NCBI GenBank assembly: GCA_902494065.1
Contig: CABURZ010000016.1
Span: forward strand, 1-19,209
DNA: 19,209 nucleotides
Direction: 5' to 3'
From: an uncultured Sneathia sp.
Lineage (GTDB): Bacteria > Fusobacteriota > Fusobacteriia > Fusobacteriales > Leptotrichiaceae
The translations under genes were made by a program, and so were the position numbers. Below are positions 8,795 through 16,609 of this stretch, piece after piece; position 1 is the stretch's first letter, and each line of letters opens with the position of its first letter. Below the pieces are notes generated by a model, which saw nothing but the letters and a program-made list of their open reading frames with translations, had not been told where the DNA came from and searched no databases.

Positions 8795-9703
8795 ATGAAA
8801 GAGATATATTTAGCTGCAGGTTGTTTCTGGGGAACACAAGGATATTTTAAAAAAATTGATGGTGTAAAAATAACTAAAGTTGGTTATGCAAATGGTAAGA
8901 CAGAAAATACTGATTATGAATATTTAAAATCAACAGATCATGCAGAAACTTTAAAACTTATATATGATGAGAGAAAAATTACACTAATAGAAATTTTATT
9001 ACATTATTTTAGGATAATAGATCCATTAAGTTATAACAAGCAAGGTAACGATATAGGTAGGCAATATAGAACTGGTATATATTATACAGATGATAAGGAT
9101 TTGAAAAATATAAAAAAAGTATATGACTATTATGAAAAAAAACTAGGTAAATTAGCAGTTGAAGTAGAAAAGTTGTATAATTTTGTTTTAGCTGAGGATT
9201 ATCATCAAGATTATTTAGATAAAAATCCTACAGGTTATTGTCATATAAATTTGCATATGGCAAATAGCCCCTTATTTTCTAATGAATTTGAGAAAAATAC
9301 TGTACTAGATGAATTAAGTTTAAAAGTTATGAAGGAAAATTATACTGAAGCACCACATACTAGTGAATTAAATATGGAATATAGAAAAGGTATATATGTA
9401 GATAAAATAACAAGAGAGCCTTTATTTGCATCAAGTACTAAATATGATGCAGGTTGTGGTTGGCCTAGTTTTACAAGACCTATATTATCTGATGCAATAG
9501 AGTATGTAGAAGATAACTCGCATGGTATGAGAAGAATAGAAGTAAGAAGTAAATCTGGAGATAATCATCTAGGACATGTATTTACAGATGGAATAGGAGA
9601 TACAGGACTTAGATATTGCATAAATGGAGCTAGTTTAGAATTTGTACCATATGAAAAAATGGATGAGTTAGGTTATGGTGATTATAAAATATTTGTGGAT
9701 TAA
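8795..9703 (+). CDS. msrAB: Fused peptide methionine sulfoxide reductase MsrA-MsrB
   Basis: This bifunctional repair enzyme reduces both S- and R-diastereomers of methionine sulfoxide in oxidised proteins. The MsrA domain (about residues 1-160) has the catalytic Cys10 in GCFWG and a likely resolving Cys149 in GYCHINL. The MsrB domain (about 175-300) has AGCGWPSF (Cys221, likely resolving) and RYCING with catalytic Cys275. The paired CxxC zinc motifs found in many MsrB proteins are absent. The ATG at 8795 is chosen because AGAGGA precedes it and MKEIYLAAGCFWG is a normal MsrA start. An 11-codon upstream extension would start inside the promoter. There is no signal peptide, so the 302-residue protein is cytoplasmic, unlike the exported PilB/MsrAB proteins of Neisseria and some Fusobacteria. 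Confidence 0.96.
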   Translation: MKEIYLAAGCFWGTQGYFKKIDGVKITKVGYANGKTENTDYEYLKSTDHAETLKLIYDERKITLIEILLHYFRIIDPLSYNKQGNDIGRQYRTGIYYTDDKDLKNIKKVYDYYEKKLGKLAVEVEKLYNFVLAEDYHQDYLDKNPTGYCHINLHMANSPLFSNEFEKNTVLDELSLKVMKENYTEAPHTSELNMEYRKGIYVDKITREPLFASSTKYDAGCGWPSFTRPILSDAIEYVEDNSHGMRRIEVRSKSGDNHLGHVFTDGIGDTGLRYCINGASLEFVPYEKMDELGYGDYKIFVD

Positions 9704-9714
9704 ACCTATATGTT

Positions 9715-9725
9715 TGTGATATAAT
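9715..9725 (+). promoter_or_regulatory. Extended -10 promoter of the LacI-family regulator
   Basis: TGTGA directly precedes TATAAT at 9720-9725, forming a TRTGn extended -10 element. No convincing -35 is seen at 17 bp. It begins 12 bases after the msrAB stop and 30 bases before the regulator's ATG. Confidence 0.65.
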
Positions 9726-9755
9726 GTAGATAATATCAAATATTAGGAGTTTTTT

Positions 9756-10724
9756 ATGAAAAAAGTAACAATAAAAGATATTGCAAAATTAGCGGGTGTT
9801 TCATTTAAAACTGTTTCAAGAGTAATAAATAACGAAGATTCTGTAAAAGAAGAAACAAGAGAAAAAGTAAAAAAAGTTTTAATGAAAACGAATTTTAGTA
9901 TTAATTATAATGCTAAAAGACTTGCTAGTAATAGAACTAAACAAATAGGTGTAATAACTAATACAAATAATAATGAATTGAGTAAAAACTATATTATTAT
10001 GAACCATATTTTAACTTTTGCTAAATCTAAAGATTATACTGTGATAGTTCATGAAAATATAAGTGAAGTTAAAAGAAATAATTTAGGTAAAATAGATAGA
10101 GGTTTCTATGAGGGTATTATATTTTTAAATCCTAAAGATTTAAATGAAGTTGATGAAGTGATAAAATCAAAAATACCAGTTATAATATCAGGTATTAGTG
10201 ATAAGTACATTAGTGTTGGTACAAATCAATATGAAAGTGGGTATATTGCAACCTTATCTCTAATTAGAAAAAAATGTAAAAATATATCTATAATATTAGA
10301 TGATCCCGATACAAAAACTAATATAGAAAAAGTTAGAGGGTATAGGGCAGCGTTAGAAGATAATGGATATACTGTAAAACCAGAAAATATACACTATAAT
10401 TACAAAAATAGTTTTGACATAGAGTCACTAATAACTACAAAATTTTTAAAAAATGAGCTTTATGATGGTATTTTATTAGGTACAGATATCTTAGGTTTAG
10501 GTGTAGTTAGAGCGATAAATAAATTTAGTATTAAAAATTTAAGATTTATTACATTTGGAAATACTTTTATTTGTAATGAAACTTATCCTAGTATGAGTTC
10601 TATAAAACAAAATTTTGAAAGTATAGCTGAAAATTTAGTGAAAAAAATTATTCGATTAATAGAAACAGATGAAATGCCTAGTAGTATGGTAATACCTGCA
10701 GAAATTGTTGAAAGAGAGTCGTAG
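9756..10724 (+). CDS. LacI-family transcriptional regulator, likely of the glucuronide operon
   Basis: The 322-residue protein has the standard LacI layout. The DNA-binding helix-turn-helix is at residues 4-25 (TIKDIAKLAGVSFKTVSRVI), the hinge helix is around residues 50-60 (AKRLASNRT), and a periplasmic-binding-protein-like effector and dimerisation domain runs from about 64 to the end. In that domain, YDGILLGTD and RFITFGNT match conserved strands. LacI-family hinge helices usually insert at a central CpG, which is present in the candidate operator at 10836-10849. Position directly upstream of uxaC, in the same direction but separated by a terminator, suggests it represses the operon and is relieved by a pathway metabolite such as glucuronate or fructuronate. 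It may do the job of UxuR/ExuR (GntR-family) regulators seen elsewhere. AGGAG at 9745-9749 supports the start. Function is certain at family level; target and effector are inferred. Confidence 0.9.
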   Translation: MKKVTIKDIAKLAGVSFKTVSRVINNEDSVKEETREKVKKVLMKTNFSINYNAKRLASNRTKQIGVITNTNNNELSKNYIIMNHILTFAKSKDYTVIVHENISEVKRNNLGKIDRGFYEGIIFLNPKDLNEVDEVIKSKIPVIISGISDKYISVGTNQYESGYIATLSLIRKKCKNISIILDDPDTKTNIEKVRGYRAALEDNGYTVKPENIHYNYKNSFDIESLITTKFLKNELYDGILLGTDILGLGVVRAINKFSIKNLRFITFGNTFICNETYPSMSSIKQNFESIAENLVKKIIRLIETDEMPSSMVIPAEIVERES

Positions 10725-10757
10725 CAATGTTTATTCATTGCTATATTTTTTTATTTT
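10722..10757 (+). terminator. Intrinsic terminator of the LacI-family gene
   Basis: TAGCAATG (10722-10729) pairs with CATTGCTA (10736-10743) around a 6-nt loop, followed by a T-rich tract to 10757. The stop codon TAG of the regulator forms the first three bases of the stem. It isolates the regulator from the uxaC operon. Confidence 0.88.
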
Positions 10758-10760
10758 AAA

Positions 10761-10773
10761 GACAACATAGACA
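10761..10773 (+). promoter_or_regulatory. Candidate operator, upstream copy
   Basis: GACAACATAGACA matches 11 of 13 bases of the copy at 10837-10849, in direct orientation and 76 bp apart. It lies 25 bp upstream of the -35 of the uxaC promoter. Two such sites around a promoter fit repression by looping or cooperative binding; the binding protein is inferred to be the neighbouring LacI-family regulator. Confidence 0.45.
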
Positions 10774-10797
10774 TTTTAAAAAAATTAATTTTTAATG

Positions 10798-10825
10798 TTG
10801 ACAAAATACAATTTCAAGTTATACT
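10798..10825 (+). promoter_or_regulatory. Promoter of the uxaC-led glucuronide operon
   Basis: A perfect TTGACA (10798-10803) and TATACT (10820-10825) are 16 bp apart. Directly upstream is A/T-rich DNA with a perfect 14-bp palindrome (10780-10793, centred on TTAA), which could act as an UP element or a protein site. Transcription should begin near 10832, giving a leader of about 32 nt. Confidence 0.8.
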
Positions 10826-10836
10826 TTAGTATAAAT

Positions 10837-10849
10837 GACAACGAAGACA
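10837..10849 (+). promoter_or_regulatory. Candidate operator, downstream copy
   Basis: GACAACGAAGACA lies just after the predicted transcription start, where a bound repressor would block elongation or initiation. Taken with the preceding T (10836) it forms a 14-mer with TG and CA ends and a central CG, agreeing with 11 of 14 positions of the catabolite-responsive (cre) LacI/CcpA-type consensus. The dyad itself is imperfect (8 of 14 symmetric positions). Binding is inferred. Confidence 0.5.
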
Positions 10850-10863
10850 AAATGGAGGTAAAA

Positions 10864-12234
10864 ATGAAATTGAATATGTCTGATTTTATGTTAAATAGTG
10901 AGCTATCTAAAAAGTTATATACATACGCAAAAGATATGCCTATATATGATTATCATTGCCATTTAGATCCAAAGGAAATATATTTAAATAAAGAATTTAA
11001 AAACATTTCTGAAATATGGCTTAAATTTGACCACTATAAATGGCGTGCTATGAGAGCTAATGGAGTAGATGAAAAATATATTACAGGAGATGCTAATGAT
11101 TACGACAAATTTGTTGCATGGTCTAAGACTCTAGATAATTGTGTAGCAAACCCTTTATATCATTGGAATGCATTAGAATTAAAAAAATATTTTGATGTAG
11201 ATGAAATATTAACATCTAAAAATTACGATACTATTTGGAATGCAACTAATAAAATTAAATATACACCTCAAAAACTAATACAAATGTCAAATGTTAAAGT
11301 AGTTTGCACAACGGATAGTCCTCTATCAGACCTATGTTGGCATAAAAAATTACAAGAAAGTAATTTTAAAACTAATGTTGTACCTGGATTTAGACCTGAT
11401 GAAGCTTTAAGTATAGGTACTGATAAATTTTATCATTTTATAAATAAAGTACCAACAATAAATGATTACTATACATTATTAGAATTTTTGAAAAAAAGAA
11501 TCAAATATTTTGACGAAAATAATGGATATATTTGTGATCACGGATTGACATATATACCTTATGCAAAAGCTAGTTTAGATGAAGTTAATGAAATATTTAA
11601 AAAAGCATTGAATAAAGAGCGATTAACTAGTTTAGAAAAAGAAAAATACCTTACAAGGCTTTTAGTTGAGTTAGCTTGTGAGTATAAAAAGTATGACTGG
11701 ACTATGCAAATACATTTTGGAGCTATAAGAGATAATAACAAAAAGTATTTTAATAAATTAGGATATGATGCAGGATTTGATTCAATAGCAGATGATAGTA
11801 AAATAGCTGAAAAATTAAATGGATTATTAAATGAAATGGTAGAAGCTGATAGTTTACCTAAAATGATTTTGTATAACTTAAATCCTATGTATAATGAACT
11901 AATAGCGACAACTATAGCAAATTTTCAAATAAATAATGGAACTATGCAATTTGGTGCTGCTTGGTGGTTTAACGATACAAAAGAAGGGATGATAAGACAA
12001 TTAAAAACGCTATGTGATCAAGGATTATTATCAAAATTTGTGGGCATGCTTACAGATTCAAGAAGTTTTTTATCATATACAAGACACGATTATTTCAGAA
12101 GAATATTATGTGATTATTTAGCAAATTTAGTAGAAAAAAATGAAATACCAAATGATCAAGAAATGTTGAAAGAATTAATACAAAATATTTGCTATTACAA
12201 TGCAGAAAAGTATTTTAAAAAGAGAGGTAGATAA
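10864..12234 (+). CDS. uxaC: Glucuronate (uronate) isomerase
   Basis: UxaC isomerises D-glucuronate to D-fructuronate (and D-galacturonate to D-tagaturonate), the first step of hexuronate breakdown in the cytoplasm. It belongs to the amidohydrolase superfamily: the metal motif YDYHCHL holds His31 and His33, and later conserved parts are MQIHFGAIRDNN, AAWWFNDTKEGM and the C-terminal LTDSRSFLSYTRHDYFRR. With the start at ATG 10864 the protein has 456 residues, close to the family's 465-470. That start is preceded by GGAGG at 10854-10858, and MKLNMSDFMLNSE aligns with usual UxaC N-termini. An in-frame TTG at 10795 overlaps the promoter and is rejected. It is the first gene of the operon; one base separates its stop from uxuA. 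Confidence 0.97.
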   Translation: MKLNMSDFMLNSELSKKLYTYAKDMPIYDYHCHLDPKEIYLNKEFKNISEIWLKFDHYKWRAMRANGVDEKYITGDANDYDKFVAWSKTLDNCVANPLYHWNALELKKYFDVDEILTSKNYDTIWNATNKIKYTPQKLIQMSNVKVVCTTDSPLSDLCWHKKLQESNFKTNVVPGFRPDEALSIGTDKFYHFINKVPTINDYYTLLEFLKKRIKYFDENNGYICDHGLTYIPYAKASLDEVNEIFKKALNKERLTSLEKEKYLTRLLVELACEYKKYDWTMQIHFGAIRDNNKKYFNKLGYDAGFDSIADDSKIAEKLNGLLNEMVEADSLPKMILYNLNPMYNELIATTIANFQINNGTMQFGAAWWFNDTKEGMIRQLKTLCDQGLLSKFVGMLTDSRSFLSYTRHDYFRRILCDYLANLVEKNEIPNDQEMLKELIQNICYYNAEKYFKKRGR

Positions 12235-12235
12235 A

Positions 12236-13288
12236 ATGAAAATAGGATTTAGATGGTATGGTTTAGATGATAGTATACCTTGTGAGTATGTAAGACATAT
12301 ACCAAATATTGATACTGTTGTAACAGCTGTATATAGTGTAAAAGTAGGAGAAGTTTGGCCTATGCAAGATATACTTAAATTAAAAGAAAAAGCAAATAGT
12401 GTGGGATTAAATTTTCATGTAGTGGAAAGTATACCAGTACATGAAGATATTAAATTAGGAAAAAGAGATTATAAACGATATATAGAAAATTACAAGGAAA
12501 ATATTAGAAGATGTGCAAAAGCAGGAGTAAAAGTAATATGCTATAATTTTATGCCAGTATTTGATTGGACAAGAAGTGAATTAGATCATAAAAGAGAAGA
12601 TGGATCAACTTGTCTTGTCTTCTATAAGGAACAAATAAAAAAATTAGATCCAACAAAATTAGCTCTTCCTGGTTGGGATTCTTCATATGATGTAGAACAA
12701 ATGGCAAAATTAATAGCTGAGTACAAAGAATTAGGAGAAGAAGGACTTTGGAAAAATTTAGAGTATTTTTTAAAAGAAATAATACCAGTAGCTATAGAAA
12801 ATGATGTATACATGGCAATACATCCTGATGATCCTCCGTATTCAATATTTGGTATACCAAGGATTATAACATGTAGAGATAATTTGAGAAGATTTTTAGA
12901 TATATACCCTGATCCACATCATGGACTAACTATGTGTGCTGGAAGTTTAGGTTGTGATAAAAGAAATGATTATGTAGCTATGGTAAAAGAATTTGGACCA
13001 GAAGGAAGAATACATTTTGCTCATTTAAGAAATATTAAAATATTAGAAGATGGAAGTTTTGAGGAATCAGGGCATATATCAAAAGAAGGTAGCTTAGATT
13101 TTGCTGAAATAGTAAAAACATATCATTCATTTGGTTATAAAGGATATTTTAGACCAGATCATGGAAGAATGATATGGGGAGAAACAGGTAAACCAGGATA
13201 TGGCTTATATGATAGAGCTTTGGGAGTAACATATATAAATGGATTATGGGAAATGTGTGACAAAATATATGGAAAGGTGGAAGATTGA
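12236..13288 (+). CDS. uxuA: Mannonate dehydratase
   Basis: UxuA dehydrates D-mannonate to 2-keto-3-deoxy-D-gluconate, using a divalent metal, in the glucuronate branch of the Ashwell pathway. The 350-residue protein has a TIM-barrel (xylose isomerase-like) fold with visible family motifs: MKIGFRWYG at the start, CYNFMPVFDWTR (about 100-111), AIHPDDPP, CAGSLG, HLRNI and RPDHGRMIWGE near the C-terminus. The length equals the shorter Gram-positive type rather than the 394-residue E. coli type. The ATG at 12236 follows AGAGG at 12223-12227; a longer in-frame reading from 12200 would lie inside uxaC and is unlikely. Its TGA overlaps the next ATG by one base (ATGA-type coupling), implying translational coupling to the reductase. 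Confidence 0.97.
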   Translation: MKIGFRWYGLDDSIPCEYVRHIPNIDTVVTAVYSVKVGEVWPMQDILKLKEKANSVGLNFHVVESIPVHEDIKLGKRDYKRYIENYKENIRRCAKAGVKVICYNFMPVFDWTRSELDHKREDGSTCLVFYKEQIKKLDPTKLALPGWDSSYDVEQMAKLIAEYKELGEEGLWKNLEYFLKEIIPVAIENDVYMAIHPDDPPYSIFGIPRIITCRDNLRRFLDIYPDPHHGLTMCAGSLGCDKRNDYVAMVKEFGPEGRIHFAHLRNIKILEDGSFEESGHISKEGSLDFAEIVKTYHSFGYKGYFRPDHGRMIWGETGKPGYGLYDRALGVTYINGLWEMCDKIYGKVED

Positions 13289-14097
13289 TGAAGAATAAAG
13301 TCGTGGTGATAACAGGAGCAGCTGGAGTAATATGTTCTACAATAGCAGAACATTTTGCAAAACTAGGTTCAAAAGTTGCAATGTTAGATTTAAATTATGA
13401 AATGGCAAAAAAATATGAAGATGACTTTAATAGTAGAGGACTAATAAGTAAAGCATATAAATGTAATGTATTAGATAGAGAAAATATAGAAAAAGTATAT
13501 GAAAGTATAAAAAAAGATTTTGGAGAAGTTGACATATTAATAAATGGAGCTGGAGGGAATAATCCTAAAGCTACATGTGATCAAGAAATATATGATATAA
13601 ATAATAGCGGAACTAGTTTTTTTGATTTAGATCCAAAAGGTATAAGTTTTGTATTTGATTTAAATATATTAGGTACAATATTGCCAACACAAGTAATAGC
13701 AAAAGATATGCGAGAAGGTTGTAGTGTAATAAATATTTCAAGTATGAATGCATTTACACCTTTAACAAAAATAGTTGCATATTCAGGAGCAAAAGCTAGT
13801 GTAAATAATTTTACACAATGGTTAGCTGTACATTTAGCTAAAGTTGGAGTAAGATGCAATGCAATAGCACCAGGATTTTTAGTAACAAATCAAAACAAAG
13901 GATTGTTATTTAACGAAGATGGAACACCAACAGCTAGAACTAAGAAAATTTTGACTAATACACCTATGGATAGATTTGGAGAACCAAGTGAGATGTTGGG
14001 AGCAATAGAATTTTTAGTAGATAACAAGAAAGCAAGCTTTATTACGGGCGTGATAATACCTATAGATGGTGGATTTAATGCTTATTCAGGGGTGTAA
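13288..14097 (+). CDS. SDR-family D-fructuronate reductase (mannonate oxidoreductase)
   Basis: By context it reduces D-fructuronate to D-mannonate, the step between UxaC and UxuA. It is a classical short-chain dehydrogenase of 269 residues. The nucleotide-binding motif is TGAAGVIC at 9-16, with Cys16 where the usual motif has Gly. Asp34 at the end of strand 2 favours NAD(H). Catalytic residues are Ser152 (NISSMNAF), Tyr165 and Lys169 (YSGAK). The C-terminus has the SDR segment IPIDGGFNAYSGV. Thus it is not the long-chain UxuB family of E. coli but the SDR replacement known from Bacillus (YjmF-type) and other Gram-positives. The ATG at 13288 is preceded by AAAGGTGG. A gluconate or other sugar-acid dehydrogenase is possible from sequence alone, but position between uxuA and the glycosidases makes fructuronate reductase by far the best fit. 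Confidence 0.88.
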   Translation: MKNKVVVITGAAGVICSTIAEHFAKLGSKVAMLDLNYEMAKKYEDDFNSRGLISKAYKCNVLDRENIEKVYESIKKDFGEVDILINGAGGNNPKATCDQEIYDINNSGTSFFDLDPKGISFVFDLNILGTILPTQVIAKDMREGCSVINISSMNAFTPLTKIVAYSGAKASVNNFTQWLAVHLAKVGVRCNAIAPGFLVTNQNKGLLFNEDGTPTARTKKILTNTPMDRFGEPSEMLGAIEFLVDNKKASFITGVIIPIDGGFNAYSGV

Positions 14098-14098
14098 T

Positions 14099-14896
14099 AT
14101 GCAAAATAGAAAAATTGTATGTATAGATTCAGATGGTTGTGCTATGGATACTATGAATTACAAACATATGTACTGTTTTGGACCTATTGCAGCCAAAGTA
14201 TTTGAAGTAGAAAATACTGAAAAATTTTTAGAAATTTGGAATAATGTTAATCTCTTTTCAAAAACTAGAGGAGTTAATAGATTTAAAGCACTGTATTTAG
14301 TTTTTGAAAAGATAAATAAACCATTAGAAGAAGTAAAAAAATGGGTAGAAAATTCTAGTGAATTATCAAATGATGCGTTGAAAAAAGAAATAAAAAAAAA
14401 TAAAAATGATCAACTGCAAAAAGCACTTATTTGGAGCATACAAGTAAACGAAGAAATTGAAAGTATGAAAAAATTAGCAAAGCCATTTAGTAACGTAAGA
14501 GAATGTATCAATAAAATAGGAGAATATGTAGATTTAGCTGTAGTATCAGCTGCTAATAATGAAGCTATAAAAGATGAATGGACAAAATTTAAATTAATAG
14601 ATTCTATTGACTATGTAATGGGTCAAAATGAAGGTACAAAAAAAGAATGTATTAAATCATTAATAGATATGGGGTATAATCCAAAAAATATATTGATGAT
14701 AGGCGATTCACCAGGAGATATTAAAGCTGCTAAAGAAAATAATACGTTAGTATATCCTATAATAGTTAATGATGAAGTCAACAGTTGGGAATATTTTACA
14801 AAAGTAATATTAGATAAATTTTTGAATGATGAATATGATGATAGTAGTTATATAAAAATATATGAAGAAAAGTTAGGAGAGTTATGCCAAGAATAG
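14099..14896 (+). CDS. HAD-family hydrolase or phosphatase, substrate unknown
   Basis: The four HAD motifs are present in this 265-residue protein. Motif I is IDSDGC with nucleophile Asp10 and acid/base Asp12. Motif II is VVSAAN in the middle. The Lys of motif III is probably in GTKKEC. Motif IV is IGDSPGD with Asp203 and Asp207 for Mg. A helical cap of about 120 residues sits between motifs I and II, so it resembles the C1-cap phosphoglycolate/beta-phosphoglucomutase branch. It begins two bases after the reductase stop, with GGGG at 14089-14092 as its ribosome site, and overlaps the GH3 gene by 13 bases. It is therefore a fixed part of the operon. A sugar-phosphate, or damaged-metabolite, phosphatase is likely. 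No phosphorylated intermediate exists in the uronate steps present here, so its role is unexplained. Confidence 0.8.
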   Translation: MQNRKIVCIDSDGCAMDTMNYKHMYCFGPIAAKVFEVENTEKFLEIWNNVNLFSKTRGVNRFKALYLVFEKINKPLEEVKKWVENSSELSNDALKKEIKKNKNDQLQKALIWSIQVNEEIESMKKLAKPFSNVRECINKIGEYVDLAVVSAANNEAIKDEWTKFKLIDSIDYVMGQNEGTKKECIKSLIDMGYNPKNILMIGDSPGDIKAAKENNTLVYPIIVNDEVNSWEYFTKVILDKFLNDEYDDSSYIKIYEEKLGELCQE

Positions 14897-16596
14897 TGAA
14901 TCTTAAAGAAAAACCATATAATTTAAGTGATGATCAGATATTATGGGTAGAAAATACTATAAAATCAATGAGTGATGAAGAAAAAATAGGACAGCTATTT
15001 TTCAATTTATTTAGTCTTGAAGATAGAAAATTTACAGAAACAGATTTAACAAATAGAGAAGTTATAGAAAAATATCATATAGGTGGAGCTAGATATCAAG
15101 GTGGTAATAAAAAAGATGTAATGAATTTAATAAATGATTTACAAAATTATTCAAAAATTCCTTTATTAGTTGCTGCAAATTGTGATTCAGGTGGAAATGG
15201 TGCATGTAGCGATGGAACTTTTATAGCAACAGCTGCACAATGTGAGGCAAGTGGAGATTTAGAAGTATCATATAATGCAGGTTATGTTAGTGGTATTGAA
15301 GAAGAAGCATTAGGTATAAATGTTAATTTTGATCCTTGTGTAGATATTTTAAAAAATTTTAGAAATACTATAGTTAATACTAGAGCTTACGGAAGAGATA
15401 CTGATGTTGTAATAAAGCATACCGTTTCTTATTTAAAAGGTTTGGATAAAAGTAATGTGATAAAGTGTATAAAACATTTTCCAGGAGATGGAACAGAAGA
15501 GCGTGATCAACATTTAGTTTTAGGTGTAAATGAATTAAGTGTAAAAGAATGGGAAGAAAGTTTTGGAAAAGTGTATAGAACGCATATAGAAAATGGTGTT
15601 GAAATGATAATGGCAGGTCATATTGCACTACCTAATTATCAAAAAGAATTAGTAAATGGATTAGAAGATAAAGATATATTGCCAGCAACATTAGCTCCTG
15701 AATTAGTAGAAACACTGCTAAAAGAAAAATTAAACTTTAATGGATTAGTAATAACTGACGCATCACATATGCTAGGTATGACATCAAGTATGCAAAGAAA
15801 AGATTACGTACCAAAAGCAATAGAATCTGGTTGTGATATGTTTTTATTCTTCAATGATATAGATGAAGATTTTAACTATATGTTAAATGGATATAGAAAT
15901 GGAGTAATTACAAAAGAAAGATTAGAAGATGCATTAAGAAGAATATTGGGTCTTAAAGCAAAATTAGGTTTAAATGTTAAAAAGCCACAAAGAAGTGAAA
16001 AAGATTTAGAAATTATAGGTTGTAAAAAACATTTAGATATGCAAAAGGATGCTATCAACAAAGGAATTAGTCTAATAAAAGATACAAAAAATGTACTACC
16101 TATAGATGCAAAGAAACACAAAAGAGTAAGACTATATATAATTGAAGGTGAAAAAAATGGGATATATAAGCCAAATGAAAAATTTGAAAAATTATGTATA
16201 GAAAAATTAGAAAAAGAAGGATTTATTGTAACTGTAAATGATAAGGGAGTTCGTGCTAAGGGAAGTATTGAAAAATACAAATCAGAAGTGGATCTTGCAC
16301 TATTATTTGTAAATGTAAAAGGTTATGCTGAACAAAATAATATGAGAATTAAATATAGTGGACCTATGTCAAATGAAATACCTTGGTATGTACATGAAGT
16401 TCCAACAGTAGTAGTTTCATTTAATTATACTAATCATTTACATGATTTAACTATGGCAAAATGCTATATAAATGCTTATTCAGATACGAAAGAAGCTATA
16501 GATCAATTGGTTGATAAACTTATGGGTAAATCAGAATTTTTAGGAACATATTTTAATGAAAATGTTTGGGCAGAACAATTTCAATCTAAATTATGA
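14884..16596 (+). CDS. Glycoside hydrolase family 3, probable beta-N-acetylhexosaminidase type
   Basis: The 570-residue enzyme has an N-terminal GH3 TIM barrel (about residues 15-360) and a GH3 C-terminal sandwich domain (about 385-560). The nucleophile is Asp292 in VITDASHM. The signature KHFPGDGTEERDQH (197-210) corresponds to the KH(F/I)PGxGxxxxDSH loop of NagZ-like GH3 enzymes, where an Asp-His pair (here Asp208 and His210) supplies acid/base catalysis. That favours a beta-N-acetylglucosaminidase-like activity over a beta-glucosidase. There is no signal peptide, so it acts on imported di- or oligosaccharides. Its ATG lies inside the HAD gene after TTAGGAGAG, overlapping by 13 bases. Next to beta-glucuronidase, it could remove GlcNAc or GalNAc from the same oligosaccharides. 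A beta-glucosidase or a peptidoglycan-recycling role cannot be excluded. Confidence 0.85.
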   Translation: MPRIVNLKEKPYNLSDDQILWVENTIKSMSDEEKIGQLFFNLFSLEDRKFTETDLTNREVIEKYHIGGARYQGGNKKDVMNLINDLQNYSKIPLLVAANCDSGGNGACSDGTFIATAAQCEASGDLEVSYNAGYVSGIEEEALGINVNFDPCVDILKNFRNTIVNTRAYGRDTDVVIKHTVSYLKGLDKSNVIKCIKHFPGDGTEERDQHLVLGVNELSVKEWEESFGKVYRTHIENGVEMIMAGHIALPNYQKELVNGLEDKDILPATLAPELVETLLKEKLNFNGLVITDASHMLGMTSSMQRKDYVPKAIESGCDMFLFFNDIDEDFNYMLNGYRNGVITKERLEDALRRILGLKAKLGLNVKKPQRSEKDLEIIGCKKHLDMQKDAINKGISLIKDTKNVLPIDAKKHKRVRLYIIEGEKNGIYKPNEKFEKLCIEKLEKEGFIVTVNDKGVRAKGSIEKYKSEVDLALLFVNVKGYAEQNNMRIKYSGPMSNEIPWYVHEVPTVVVSFNYTNHLHDLTMAKCYINAYSDTKEAIDQLVDKLMGKSEFLGTYFNENVWAEQFQSKL

Positions 16597-16609
16597 GAAA
16601 GGGGAATGT

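Noticed and set aside
10795..10863. TTG start extending uxaC by 23 residues
   Set aside because: It overlaps the TTGACA/TATACT promoter and has no ribosome site; GGAGG precedes ATG 10864, which gives the family length.
12200..12235. Longer start for uxuA inside uxaC
   Set aside because: The extension is out-of-frame uxaC sequence; MKIGFRWYG from ATG 12236 is the usual UxuA start.
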